Below the pieces are notes generated by a model. That model saw only the letters and a list, made by a program, of their open reading frames with translations. It was not told the DNA's origin and did no database searches. From positions 62,903-126,902 of the forward strand of contig FR886208.1 in NCBI GenBank assembly GCA_000436475.1: a DNA stretch of 64,000 nucleotides. Direction: 5' to 3'. Positions 43,608 to 53,087 of the stretch are shown here, piece by piece. Source of the stretch: Eubacterium sp. CAG:248 (GTDB lineage: Bacteria; Bacillota; Clostridia; Lachnospirales; Lachnospiraceae). Positions within the stretch are counted from its first letter, which is position 1; the number at the start of each line of letters is the position of its first letter. The translations under genes were made by a program, and so were the position numbers.

Positions 43608-45692
43608 TTATTCAGCATCCTTGATAGAGAAGCTTATTCTTCCCATCTTGTCCTTGCCCATACACTTACACTTAACAACATCACCAAGAGTAAGAACATC
43701 TTCTACCATATTGATTCTTTCCTTAGATATCTTAGAGATATGAACCATACCTTCCTTACCAGGTGCAAACTCAACAAAAGCTCCGAATTCCTTGATGCTT
43801 ACAACCTTACCTTCATATATCTTTCCTTCTTCGAATTCATCTACGATAGTTCTTATATACTTCATAGCCTTATCCATACCAGCCTGGTCAACACCGCATA
43901 TTGATACAAAGCCATCATCTGTTATATCAATCTTAACACCGCATTCTTCAATGATTGCATTGATAACCTTACCACGCTGTCCAACCACTTCACCAATCTT
44001 AGCTGGATCTATAGTTGTCTGGATAATCTTAGGTGCATATTCACCTACTGTCTTTCTAGGCTCAGCAATAGCTGGCTTCATACATGTATCCATGATAAAG
44101 AGTCTTGCTTCTCTTGTTCTTCTTATAGCTTCCTCTACGATAGGACGTGTAAGACCATGAATCTTAATATCCATCTGGATAGCTGTGATACCTTCTGTTG
44201 TACCTGTTACCTTAAAGTCCATATCACCAAAGAAGTCTTCAAGTCCCTGGATATCTGTAAGTACTACATAATCATCATCTGTATCGCCTGTTACAAGTCC
44301 ACATGAGATACCTGCTACCATGCTCTTAAGTGGAACACCAGCTGCCATAAGTGACATGCATGATGCACATGTAGATGCCATAGATGTAGAACCATTAGAT
44401 TCAAATGTTTCTGATACAGCACGGATTGCATAAGGGAAATCCTTTTCTGAAGGAAGTACTGGAATAAGTGCTCTTTCAGCTAATGCTCCATGACCGATCT
44501 CACGACGTCCTGGTCCTCTTGAAGGCTTTGTCTCACCTACTGAGTATGAAGGGAAGTTATAATGGTGAATATATCTCTTAGTTGTAACGTTATCATCAAG
44601 TCCGTCAACCTTCTGTGCCTCTGATAAAGGAGCAAGTGTTACAACATCACATATCTGTGTCTGTCCTCTTGTAAACATAGCAGAACCATGTACTCTAGGA
44701 ATGATATCAACCTCTGCTGCAAGTGGTCTTATCTGGTTAATAGCACGTCCATCAGGTCTCTTATGATCCTTTAAGATCATCTTACGTACAGTCTTCTTCT
44801 GATACTGATAAACAGCCTCACCAAGAACTGCAAGGTATTCTTCATTGTCAGCAAAAGCTTCCTTCATCTTTTCTGTTACTTCATCAATGTTCTTTTCTCT
44901 TGTCTGCTTATCATCAGAGAATACTGCTATTTCCATTTCCTCTGGTGAAACTACCTGCTTCATGGCCTCGAACATTTCTGCTGGAATAGCACAGCTTTCA
45001 TATGAATGCTTTTCCTTACCAACCTCTGCTACAATCTTTTCAATAAAGGCAATGATTGTCTGGTTGATATCGTGAGCCTTATAGATAGCCTCTATCATCT
45101 TATCCTCTGGGATAATATTGGCACCTGCTTCAATCATAATAACCTTCTGCTTAGTAGATGCAACTGTAAGCTGAAGATCACCTTCCTGCCACTGTGTCTG
45201 TGATGGGTTAACAACAAACTCACCATCAATCATACCAATCTGTGTCATGGCACATGGACCATCAAAAGGAATATCTGATATACATGTTGCAATAGAAGCA
45301 CCTATCATAGCTACAAGTTCTGGACGGCACTCTGGATCTACTGCCATAACCATATTGTTGAGTGTAACATCGTTACGATAGTCCTTAGGAAATAAAGGTC
45401 TCATAGGTCTGTCTATTACTCTTGATGTAAGAATTGCGTTCTCAGAAGCCTTTCCTTCTCTTTTGTTGAAGCCGCCTGGTATCTTACCAACAGCGTACAT
45501 CTTCTCTTCATATTCAACACTAAGTGGGAAGAAATCGATTCCTTCTCTTGGTTCCTTAGATGCAGTAGCTGTTGAAAGTACTACTGTATCCCCATAGTGC
45601 ATAAGTGCTGCTCCGTTAGCCTGTGCACATACTCTGCCAACATCAACTCTTAATGTTCTGCCAGCTAATTCCATTGTGTACTGTTTAAACAT
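43608..45692 (-). CDS. pnp: Polyribonucleotide nucleotidyltransferase (PNPase)
   Basis: Phosphorolytic 3'-5' exoribonuclease of the RNA degradosome, 694 residues. It contains two RNase PH domains (MELAGRTLRVDVGRVCAQANGAALMHYGDTVVLSTAT at the start; KRPDGRAINQIRPLAAEVDIIPRVHGSAMFTRGQTQ in the middle). The phosphate-binding FESNGSTSMASTCASCMSLM, a KH domain (IGEVVGQRGKVINAIIEECGVKIDI) and an S1 domain (EGKIYEGKVVSIKEFGAFVEFAPGKEGMVHISKI) follow. It lies downstream of rpsO as in most bacteria, with a structured leader. Confidence 0.98.
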   Translation of the reverse strand: MFKQYTMELAGRTLRVDVGRVCAQANGAALMHYGDTVVLSTATASKEPREGIDFFPLSVEYEEKMYAVGKIPGGFNKREGKASENAILTSRVIDRPMRPLFPKDYRNDVTLNNMVMAVDPECRPELVAMIGASIATCISDIPFDGPCAMTQIGMIDGEFVVNPSQTQWQEGDLQLTVASTKQKVIMIEAGANIIPEDKMIEAIYKAHDINQTIIAFIEKIVAEVGKEKHSYESCAIPAEMFEAMKQVVSPEEMEIAVFSDDKQTREKNIDEVTEKMKEAFADNEEYLAVLGEAVYQYQKKTVRKMILKDHKRPDGRAINQIRPLAAEVDIIPRVHGSAMFTRGQTQICDVVTLAPLSEAQKVDGLDDNVTTKRYIHHYNFPSYSVGETKPSRGPGRREIGHGALAERALIPVLPSEKDFPYAIRAVSETFESNGSTSMASTCASCMSLMAAGVPLKSMVAGISCGLVTGDTDDDYVVLTDIQGLEDFFGDMDFKVTGTTEGITAIQMDIKIHGLTRPIVEEAIRRTREARLFIMDTCMKPAIAEPRKTVGEYAPKIIQTTIDPAKIGEVVGQRGKVINAIIEECGVKIDITDDGFVSICGVDQAGMDKAMKYIRTIVDEFEEGKIYEGKVVSIKEFGAFVEFAPGKEGMVHISKISKERINMVEDVLTLGDVVKCKCMGKDKMGRISFSIKDAE

Positions 45693-45735
45693 GCTTTCCT
45701 CGTTTCTGCCTTTTGGCTGTTTAGTTTAGTTTTTG

Positions 45736-45847
45736 AACAGAAGGTCCGAAACAACTCAAAAAAACACCACTTAAATATGCATCTGCATATCCATATATCG
45801 TCATAAAAATGATATTCTTTTGAGTGGTCTCGGTTATCCCTTCTGTT
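45736..45847 (-). promoter_or_regulatory. Structured pnp leader
   Basis: On the coding strand AACAGAAGG (45847-45839) pairs with CCTTCTGTT (45744-45736) across 112 bases. Inside, ACTCAAAA (45825-45818) pairs with TTTTGAGT (45761-45754), and an inner TATGCA/TGCATA and ATATCA/TGACGATAT add further stems. It ends 43 bases before the pnp ATG. Long double-stranded leaders are the basis of RNase III-dependent pnp autoregulation in E. coli; the same role here is an inference. Confidence 0.6.
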
Positions 45848-45935
45848 ATATGCCTGTTTCTGCTGCTTTTTATGGTTATTTTATAGCTTCCCTTCTGTAT
45901 CTACCTGGATATTTCCGTATATATAGACACAAAGC

Positions 45936-45976
45936 AGGGCGAAGTTGTACATATAATATAGGTACAACTCCGCCCT
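45936..45976 (-). terminator. Terminator or attenuator after rpsO
   Basis: AGGGCGGAGTTGTAC and GTACAACTTCGCCCT form a 15-bp stem (one mismatch) around an 11-base loop, six bases after the rpsO stop. The following T-run is poor (GCTTTGTG), so read-through into pnp or an RNA-processing site is possible. Confidence 0.7.
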
Positions 45977-45981
45977 TATAA

Positions 45982-46248
45982 TTACTTTCTGATTCCTAAA
46001 CGCTCGATTAAGTTTCTGTAGCTCTCGATATCGTTCTTCTTTAAATAAGAAAGTAAAGCTCTTCTCTTACCAACCATCTTTAAAAGACCTCTTCTTGAGT
46101 GGTGATCCTTCTGGTTAACCTTTAAATGTTCTGTTAATTCAGCAATTCTTTCTGTTAAGATTGCAACCTGAACTTCTGGAGAACCTGTATCTCCTGCTTT
46201 TCTTCCATAGTTAGCGATAATTTCTGCTTTCTTTTCCTTAGATATCAT
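45982..46248 (-). CDS. rpsO: Ribosomal protein S15
   Basis: Primary 16S rRNA-binding protein of the small subunit, organising the central domain. 88 residues, exactly the usual size: [88 protein letters not shown]. The DTGSPEVQ and HHSRRGL motifs are universal. It lies between ribF and pnp, a conserved order. An upstream hairpin may be an autoregulatory site. Confidence 0.98.
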   Translation of the reverse strand: MISKEKKAEIIANYGRKAGDTGSPEVQVAILTERIAELTEHLKVNQKDHHSRRGLLKMVGKRRALLSYLKKNDIESYRNLIERLGIRK

Positions 46249-46278
46249 TCTAATATTCCTCCTATTTTTTAATCACCT

Positions 46279-46319
46279 GTCACTAAGATCCGGGTCGGAG
46301 TGTCCCTAATCTGGGTGAC
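46279..46319 (-). promoter_or_regulatory. Nested hairpin in the rpsO leader (candidate S15-binding site)
   Basis: On the coding strand GTCAC, AGAT and GGG pair in order with CCC, ATCT and GTGAC, separated by two symmetric two-base internal loops and a nine-base terminal loop. It ends about 30 bases before the rpsO ATG. S15 represses its own translation through leader structures in several bacteria; this structure has not been matched to a known class here. Confidence 0.5.
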
Positions 46320-46414
46320 GGCTCATACGCTATGTAATATAGCATATCTCCATCTTATAATCAAGTATTTTGTCAAAACATTTTCGCAAAATTTAGTAAA
46401 GACATCTATACAGA

Positions 46415-47338
46415 CTAAAGCATAAACATTTCTTTTGCAAAGCTTGCATCACTTTCCATCTGTTTCTTTAAAGCTTCTATATTCTCAAACTTCATTTCCT
46501 GTCTTAAAAAATGAAGCAGTTTAACCTCTACCCTGTTTCCATACACATCTTTATCAAAATAAAAAACATTGGTTTCTACACTTATTTCATATCCATCACT
46601 GACCGTTGGCTTTGTACCAAGATTGGTCACTCCGTAATATTCGATGTTATCAATAAGTATTTTGGATGCATATACTCCATTTGGCGGGAGCAGCTTTATC
46701 TCTGTAGGATATACATTAATAGTCGGGATATCTATCGTTCTGCCAAGCTGGTTACCCTTGGCAACAATTCCAGATATTGAATATGGTCTGTTTAACAAAA
46801 CATTCACTGTTTCCATATGTCCCATTTTAAGCTCTTCACGTACATATGTACTGCTTATATCTTTTCCCTGAAACTTTTCTTTTTCTACAACTATTGTTTC
46901 ATATCCATATCTTGCTGCATTTTTTATAAGGAACTCAACATTGCCGCTTCTGTTTTTTCCAAAGCAGTAGTCTGTACCAACAACAAGCACTTTCGCCTTA
47001 AGCTTATCAACAAGAATATCTTTTATGAAGTCATCTGGTTCCATGTTCATAAGCTCTGTCGTGAACGGATATTCAACTTCAACATCAAGTCCATAATTCT
47101 CACAAAGATTTCTTCTCTCCGAATTCGTAGATAAAAAATGCTGATTCTTCTGCGGACATATGCTAAGCGGTATTCTGTCAAATGTAAACATAACTGACAG
47201 CAATCCAAGCTCATCCGCCTTTTCCCTGACTATTGATATCAGCTTCTGATGTCCAAGATGAACACCATCGAATTTGCCAAGTGTTACAGCACTTGGTTTA
47301 TCAAGCTTGAAATCCTCAGTACCATGTATGTATTCCAT
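46415..47338 (-). CDS. ribF: Bifunctional riboflavin kinase/FMN adenylyltransferase
   Basis: Converts riboflavin to FMN and FMN to FAD. About 307 residues. The N-terminal nucleotidyltransferase domain has AVTLGKFDGVHLGHQKLISIVREKA and VLVVGTDYCFGKNRSGNVEFL. The C-terminal flavokinase domain has YSISGIVAKGNQLGRTIDIPTINVYP and PPNGVYASKI. ATG at 47338 is preferred, although a GTG at 47353 adds five residues. It follows truB closely in the conserved operon. Confidence 0.96.
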   Translation of the reverse strand: MEYIHGTEDFKLDKPSAVTLGKFDGVHLGHQKLISIVREKADELGLLSVMFTFDRIPLSICPQKNQHFLSTNSERRNLCENYGLDVEVEYPFTTELMNMEPDDFIKDILVDKLKAKVLVVGTDYCFGKNRSGNVEFLIKNAARYGYETIVVEKEKFQGKDISSTYVREELKMGHMETVNVLLNRPYSISGIVAKGNQLGRTIDIPTINVYPTEIKLLPPNGVYASKILIDNIEYYGVTNLGTKPTVSDGYEISVETNVFYFDKDVYGNRVEVKLLHFLRQEMKFENIEALKKQMESDASFAKEMFML

Positions 47339-47356
47339 CCTGGTATGCACCACCTT

Positions 47357-48274
47357 TCAGGTAACTGATTTTTCATAAAACATTTTCTTTGGAACTAATT
47401 GTCCTCCGATATATTTATATATGCCGACAAAATCCTCATCTGCATCATATATTCTGAATTCTTCCATATCCAGAAATTCGCTGTTCTGATCCTGCACTGC
47501 CTCAAGTGGAAGCTTATTGCCATTATAAAGGAGTTTGTTATATCCTGCACTGACAACAACCTTTCTGTAGCCAGAAAACATTTTATCTATGCTGACTATG
47601 TACTGCTCTATATCACCCTTTAAAGTAAGCGCAGCTATCTGGTTAAGTGTCAGTGTATCATCTATGATAAAATCTCCGACTCTCGTTCTTTTAAGCGACA
47701 TCATACAAGCTCCACAGCCCAGCTTTTTTCCTATATCATCACATAATGTCCTGATATAAGTTCCTTTAGAACAGTCTACTGTTATTGTTACTGTTTTTAT
47801 ATCATCTTCCAGATTAATGTCATTAACTCTTAGCGAATTAATAACTACTCTTCTTGGTTTTCTCTCAACCTCTATTCCAGCTCTTGCAAGCTCATAAAGC
47901 TTCTTTCCATTAACCTTTAATGCCGAATACATCGGCGGAATCTGTTCGTACTCACCTTCAAACTGGCTGCATACCTCAATAACTGTTCTTTCGTCTACAT
48001 CAACCACCGACTTTGTTAAAACATTTCCACTTGTATCCTGCGTATCAGTGGTTGTACCAAGAAGCATCACTGCCTCATATGTCTTAGTCCAGTCTGTTAT
48101 CATAGATACCAGCCCTGTTCCTTTTCCAAGACACACCGGCAAAACACCTACTGCATCTGGATCAAGTGTTCCGGTATGTCCGATTTTTTTCATATGAAGA
48201 ATACCTCGTAGCTTTGCTACTACATCATGAGATGTAAACCCTTTTTCTTTATATACATTAATTATACCGTTCAT
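47357..48274 (-). CDS. truB: tRNA pseudouridine-55 synthase
   Basis: Makes pseudouridine 55 in the T-loop of tRNAs. 305 residues. MNGIINVYKEKGFTSHDVVAKLRGILHMKKIGHTGTLDPDAVGVLPVCLGKGT contains the catalytic Asp in GTLDPDA. YEQIPPMYSALKVNGKKLYELARAGIEVERKPR and DCSKGTYIRTLCDDIGKKLGCGACMMSLKRTRVGDF are later signature blocks. A short PUA-like tail follows. It is in its usual place between nrnA and ribF. Confidence 0.97.
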   Translation of the reverse strand: MNGIINVYKEKGFTSHDVVAKLRGILHMKKIGHTGTLDPDAVGVLPVCLGKGTGLVSMITDWTKTYEAVMLLGTTTDTQDTSGNVLTKSVVDVDERTVIEVCSQFEGEYEQIPPMYSALKVNGKKLYELARAGIEVERKPRRVVINSLRVNDINLEDDIKTVTITVDCSKGTYIRTLCDDIGKKLGCGACMMSLKRTRVGDFIIDDTLTLNQIAALTLKGDIEQYIVSIDKMFSGYRKVVVSAGYNKLLYNGNKLPLEAVQDQNSEFLDMEEFRIYDADEDFVGIYKYIGGQLVPKKMFYEKSVT

Positions 48275-48293
48275 ACCGCATGTACTCCTTTAA

Positions 48294-49253
48294 TTAATTC
48301 TGCATATCAGAATACTGTTCTTCTATCATTTCTCCTATACGGTTGATTATATCATGCACAGTTCCTTTTGCCAAAAAACCAGCTGCCCTCACATGTCCAC
48401 CGCCGCCAAAAGCCACTGCTATAGCACTGACATCTATCTCTTTTTTAGATCTTAAGCTGACTTTATATTCGTCATCTCCGGTTTCATATAAGAATATAGC
48501 AACTTCAACACCCTCAGTAAGTCTTAACTGCTCTATTATACCACCCAGTTCTTTTCCTGTCACACCATAAAAGTTCATTTCATCTCTTGTGACACTTGAG
48601 AATATGCATTTTTTATCATAGAAAAGCACGCTCTCAAGTAACGCTCTTCCAAGTATCTGGTTCTGTACATATGTTTTCTTATAAAAGCTGTTGTCTATTA
48701 TATCAGAATAATCTATTCCCATCTGCATCATCTTTCCCGCTATTTCCATAGTATGAAGAGATGTACAGCTATACTTGAACACACCTGTATCATGTATAAT
48801 ACCTGTATATATACACTCTGCCACTGCTTTATCTATCTTTTCATCATCTAATGTATCATACAGCACTTCACATGCTGAACTGGCATCAGGAACAACCTGG
48901 TTAACATCTGCAAAGCTGTTATTACTTATATGATGATCTATGCATATAGTCTTATCAGCATTTTCAAAACCTCTGGCAAAAGGCTCTATTCTGTCTATTG
49001 AACTACAGTCAAGAACAATAAACACATCAAACTTTTTGTCTTCTTCTAATGTATTCCTTATATCTGAATATCCGCTAAGATATGAGAATTCCTCTCCTGG
49101 CTGTTCAAGGTATACTGAAACATCCATATCCGGCATATTTTTTTTCAAATAATTATATAATGCAAGTGTAGAACCCGTACAATCGCCATCTGGTCTTATA
49201 TGTCCAGTTATTCCGACAACATGTGCACCCTTTAATTCCTCAATCACATTCAT
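48294..49253 (-). CDS. nrnA: DHH-family bifunctional nanoRNase/pAp phosphatase
   Basis: Degrades 2-5 nt RNA fragments and 3'-phosphoadenosine 5'-phosphate; replaces Orn in many Firmicutes. 319 residues. DHH metal motifs: ITGHIRPDGDCTGSTLALYNYL, FIVLDCSS and ICIDHHISNNSFAD. The DHHA1 domain carries the substrate loop FGGGGHVRAAGFLAKG. It lies between rbfA and truB, the standard order, and probably shares their transcript. Confidence 0.95.
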   Translation of the reverse strand: MNVIEELKGAHVVGITGHIRPDGDCTGSTLALYNYLKKNMPDMDVSVYLEQPGEEFSYLSGYSDIRNTLEEDKKFDVFIVLDCSSIDRIEPFARGFENADKTICIDHHISNNSFADVNQVVPDASSACEVLYDTLDDEKIDKAVAECIYTGIIHDTGVFKYSCTSLHTMEIAGKMMQMGIDYSDIIDNSFYKKTYVQNQILGRALLESVLFYDKKCIFSSVTRDEMNFYGVTGKELGGIIEQLRLTEGVEVAIFLYETGDDEYKVSLRSKKEIDVSAIAVAFGGGGHVRAAGFLAKGTVHDIINRIGEMIEEQYSDMQN

Positions 49254-49300
49254 ACCTTATTCTCCATTCTTAACTAAAGCTTTTATCAGTTAATCATCTA

Positions 49301-49672
49301 CTATTTATGACTCTCATCATCTTTTTTAGTCACTTCGTCTATAAGCTTAGACATATTAATTCCATACTCTATTGACTGATCAAGTATAAACTTAATCTCT
49401 GGTGTGTTACGCAGATTAACTGTTCTTGCAAGTTCTCTCCTAATATAGCCTTCCGCACTCTTAAGTCCTGCAATAGTATCCTGCTGTGACTTTTCGTCAC
49501 CAAGAACACTTATATATGCTTTACATGTCTTAAGGTCTGGTGCAACCTCAACAGATACAACCGAAGTCATAGGATTAATCCTTGGATCTTTGATTTCACT
49601 GCGGATTATATTACTAAGCTCTTTTAATACCTCGCCATTAATACGGGTATTCTTTACGCTGTTTTTACGCAT
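49301..49672 (-). CDS. rbfA: Ribosome-binding factor A
   Basis: Late 30S assembly factor with a KH-like fold, 123 residues from the ATG at 49672 (AGGGGG five bases upstream; an earlier codon would add seven residues). NTRINGEVLKELSNIIRSEIKDPRINPMTSVVSVEVAPDLKTCKAYISVLGDEKSQQDTIAGLKSAEGYIRRELARTVNLRNTPEIKFILDQSIEYGINMSKLID covers the complete domain. It lies directly downstream of infB. Confidence 0.96.
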   Translation of the reverse strand: MRKNSVKNTRINGEVLKELSNIIRSEIKDPRINPMTSVVSVEVAPDLKTCKAYISVLGDEKSQQDTIAGLKSAEGYIRRELARTVNLRNTPEIKFILDQSIEYGINMSKLIDEVTKKDDESHK

Positions 49673-49771
49673 TGTATCCCCCTTTTCTGACACTTTTTAT
49701 ATGAATCATATTCTTTTACTTTAAAGTATCCGGATACCCATAACCCGGATACTTTAAATATATTGACATTT

Positions 49772-52424
49772 TTATCTTGGCACCTCAACCATAATATGTG
49801 CTTCTACAAGGTCGCCTTCCTGAATCTGTCCGAAGTTTTCAAATACCATACCACATTCAGAACCAGCCTTAACCTCCTTGACATCATCCTTGAAATGCTT
49901 AAGTGTTGCGATAGGTCCTTCGTATATCTGTTCTTTGTCTCTTGTGATTCTGACAACAGAATCTCTTGTGATTCTACCCTCTGTAACGATAGCACCTGCA
50001 ATGTTACCAACACCTGATGCTTTGAATATCTGTCTTATTTCAGCATGACCGATAATCTTTTCTTCGTATATAGGTTCAAGCATACCCTTAAGTGCTGCTT
50101 CTACATCTTCAATAGCATTATAGATAACGCTGTAAAGTCTTAAGTCAACCTTTTCTCTTTCTGCTACTATTCTTGCCTGATTATCTGGCTTTACATTAAA
50201 TCCTATAATAATCGCATTAGAAGCTGATGCTAAAACAACATCGGATTCGTTGATGTTACCAACACCACCATGTATTACCTTAACGATAACTTCTTCATTA
50301 GAAAGCTTAACAAGGCTCTGCTTAACAGCTTCTACTGAACCCTGTACATCTGCCTTTATGATAAGATCAAGTTCCTTCATGTTACCAGCCTGTATCTGTT
50401 CAAATAAAGCATCAAGTGAAACCTTATGCTTAGTATCATCAAGAAGCTTCTTTTTGCCCTCTGCTATGAATGTATCAGCAATATTTCTTGCTTCTTTTTC
50501 GTTATCTGTAGCCATAATAATCTCACCTGCATTAGGTACATCGTTAAGACCAAGTATCTCTACAGGCATAGAAGGTGTTGCTTCCTTAACTCTTCTTCCC
50601 TTATCATCTATCATGGCTCTTATCTTACCATAGCATGAACCAGCAGCAACTGCATCACCCACTCTTAATGTACCCTTCTGTACAAGAATTGTAGCCACAG
50701 GACCGCGTCCCTTATCAAGCTCTGCTTCGATTACAATACCTCTTGCCTTACGGTCAGGATTAGCCTTTAACTCATTAACCTCAGCTGTAAGAAGTATCAT
50801 CTCAAGAAGCTCATCAATACCTTCCTTTGTATGGGCAGATACTGGAACAAATGTAGTAGAACCACCCCAGTCTTCAGCTATAAGCTCATATTCTGTAAGC
50901 TCCTGCTTAACCTTTTCGATGTTGGCGTTAGGCTTATCAATCTTGTTAACTGCAACAATAATCTCCACACCTGCTGCCTTGGCATGATTAATAGCTTCGA
51001 TAGTCTGTGGCATAACGCCATCATCTGCTGCTACTACGAGAATAGCAATATCTGTAGCCTGTGCTCCACGCATACGCATAGCTGTGAAAGCTTCATGTCC
51101 TGGTGTATCAAGGAATGTTATCTTCTGTCCGTTAACATCTACCATATAAGCACCAATCTTCTGTGTGATACCACCTGATTCCTTATCTGTAACATGTGTC
51201 TCTCGGATTGCATCAAGAAGTGATGTCTTACCATGATCAACGTGTCCCATAACACAGACTACTGGTGGTCTTGGAACCATCTTTGACTCATCTTCTTCAT
51301 CTTCCTTAAGAAGCTCTGCTATAACATCAACCTTTACCTCATGATCACATATACAGTTGAACTCAAGTGCTATTTCCTCAGCTGTATCATAATCAACTTC
51401 CTGGTTAATCGTAACAACCTTGCCCTGAAGGAATAACTTCTTAACGATAGCTGATGGCTGGACCTTCATCTTATCAGCAAGTTCCTTTATAGTGAGGGTA
51501 TCTGGTAAAACAAGCTGCTTAATTGTCTCCTCTTCCTTCTTTTCTGGCTTTGGAACTGGCTTCTTCTCATGCTTGCTGTTAGCAAACTTAAGATTCTCCT
51601 TTGCCTCATTGTCCTTCTTTCTATCATTCTTTCTTGAATCATTCTTTCTTGAATCAGGTCTTCTTGAATCAGGTTTTGTTTCAAATATGAAATCTTCCTT
51701 AGGTGCTGAAGCTGCTCTGTCATTTCTTCTTGCACCTGAAAAGCCCTGTCCGTCTCTTCCTGAACGTCCATTGTTATTTCCATTGCGGTCGTTATTTCTA
51801 TAACCGTTATTGCCATCCTTGTTGTCTCTGTTTCCGTAGCCGTTGCGGTCGTTGTTTCTATAGCCGTTGTTGTTTCCGTCTCTGTTGTCTCTGTTTCCAT
51901 AGCCGTTGCGGTCGTTGTTTCTATAGCCGTTGTTGTTTCCGTCTCTGTTATCTCTGTTTCCGTAGCCGTTGCGGTCGTTGTTTCTATAGCCGTTGTTGTT
52001 TCCGTCTCTGTTATCTCTGTTTCCGGTCTCTGTTATCAGACTTCTGGCTGTTCTGTGGGAAATAAACCTGTGATATATGTTTCTTATCCCCATCCTGTGC
52101 CACATTTTTCTTTTCAGCTGATGCCTTTGCATCATCTGGCTTTATCTTCTCTTTAGTTTCTGATTTTATTTTATTTTCTTCCGTTTTATTAATCTTTTCT
52201 TCTACTTTCACGTTTCTTTCTTCTGCCTTTTTAGGTTCTGTTTTTACTGTGCTATTGTCAGCAACTGCTTTTGCTTTGAATCTGCTTTTAACATTGTTAA
52301 TTTCATTTTCTCCAAGCCCGCTCATTGCTGTGTACTTTTTTTCATTGCTGCTAAGCATATCAGTTATATCTTTTGAAGAAATATTTAATTCCTTTGCAAG
52401 TTCATGAACTCTCATATTTGCCAT
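49772..52424 (-). CDS. infB: Translation initiation factor IF-2, interrupted by a one-base frameshift
   Basis: GTPase that positions initiator tRNA on the ribosome. The reading frame from the ATG at 52424 ([26 protein letters not shown]2N domain) stops at 52011; the rest (to 49772) continues in the next frame. Removing one extra G/C near 52025-52026 fuses them perfectly through the repeat. The C-terminal part has a second IF2N domain and G1 [26 protein letters not shown] and SAHTKEG, plus domains II-IV. infB is essential, so a sequencing or assembly error is most likely. The linker is a 21-residue repeat rich in Asn, Arg, Gly and Asp. Confidence 0.92.
51781..52029. repeat. 63-bp tandem repeat inside infB
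   Basis: Three near-identical 63-bp units (51841-51903, 51904-51966, 51967-52029) plus a diverged 60-bp copy (51781-51840). Each encodes 21 residues of the type [13 protein letters not shown] then RNNDRNGY. The units differ at only a few bases, implying recent expansion, and are likely to vary in number between strains. Confidence 0.93.
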
Positions 52425-52500
52425 TTGACCTCTTTCCTAATATGCAGATATACATATATGTGTTATATCCGCATATTATTATACACTGATTATTACTAAT

Positions 52501-52803
52501 CTACTTAAAATGCTTCTCAATACTATTCTTAAATCCTTCATCAAGGATTGCGAGTGATGCTCTGAATTCTTTACCTATCGCATGCCCCAGTTCTTCTTTA
52601 TTACTAAAGAAATAAACTGGAACCTTATAGAATTCGCACATGTTTTTAAAATTCTTTTTTGTATTGTCAGATGAATCATCTGCAACTATCACCATATAAG
52701 CCTTACGCTCTTTTACTGCCTTTTCTGTTGAAAACTCTCCGCTTGCAACCTTTCCAGCCTTCATGGCAAGACCTATCATAGATAATGCTCTGCTATTGTT
52801 CAA
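52501..52803 (-). CDS. ylxQ: L7Ae/L30e-family RNA-binding protein (YlxQ)
   Basis: Putative K-turn-binding ribosomal accessory protein, 100 residues. NNSRALSMIGLAMKAGKVASGEFSTEKAVKERKAYMVIVADDSSDNTKKNFKNMCEFYKVPVYFFSNKEELGHAIGKEFRASLAILDEGF shows the L7Ae fold sequence with the GK-rich RNA-binding loop. It overlaps ylxR by 11 bases and precedes infB, the conserved order. Confidence 0.92.
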   Translation of the reverse strand: MNNSRALSMIGLAMKAGKVASGEFSTEKAVKERKAYMVIVADDSSDNTKKNFKNMCEFYKVPVYFFSNKEELGHAIGKEFRASLAILDEGFKNSIEKHFK

Positions 52804-53068
52804 GACCTGTCATCTCCTTTTCCAGTTCATCATAAACAGCTGGATTTATTGCCATCTTGAAAGCTCTTTCAAGTCCCTTTGACTTTCTTGCTTTCTTAAG
52901 GCACTCTGCATCAGGGCATATATATGCACCTCTTCCATTTTTCTTTCCAGTTGTATCTATCACAATCTCGTCGTCCTGTGTTTTAAGAATACGAATAAGC
53001 TCCTTCTTATTCTTCATCTGGTTACAACCAATACATTTTCTTTGTGGAATCTTCTTTACTGCTGTCAA
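52793..53068 (-). CDS. ylxR: YlxR family protein (DUF448)
   Basis: Small RNA-associated protein of about 91 residues. It contains PQRKCIGCNQMKNKKELIRILKTQDDEIVIDTTGKKNGRGAYICPDAECLKKARKSKGLERAFK, with the conserved C-x-x-C and GRGAY motifs. A TTG start at 53068 is chosen because GGGGAG lies seven bases before it; a TTG at 53083 would add five residues and overlap that site. It sits between nusA and ylxQ as expected. Confidence 0.9.
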   Translation of the reverse strand: MTAVKKIPQRKCIGCNQMKNKKELIRILKTQDDEIVIDTTGKKNGRGAYICPDAECLKKARKSKGLERAFKMAINPAVYDELEKEMTGLEQ

Positions 53069-53087
53069 AATATCACTCCCCAAAATA

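Noticed and set aside
51487..52065. Open frames on both strands across the infB repeat
   Set aside because: They are by-products of a 63-bp repeat, a multiple of three, which keeps all six frames open.
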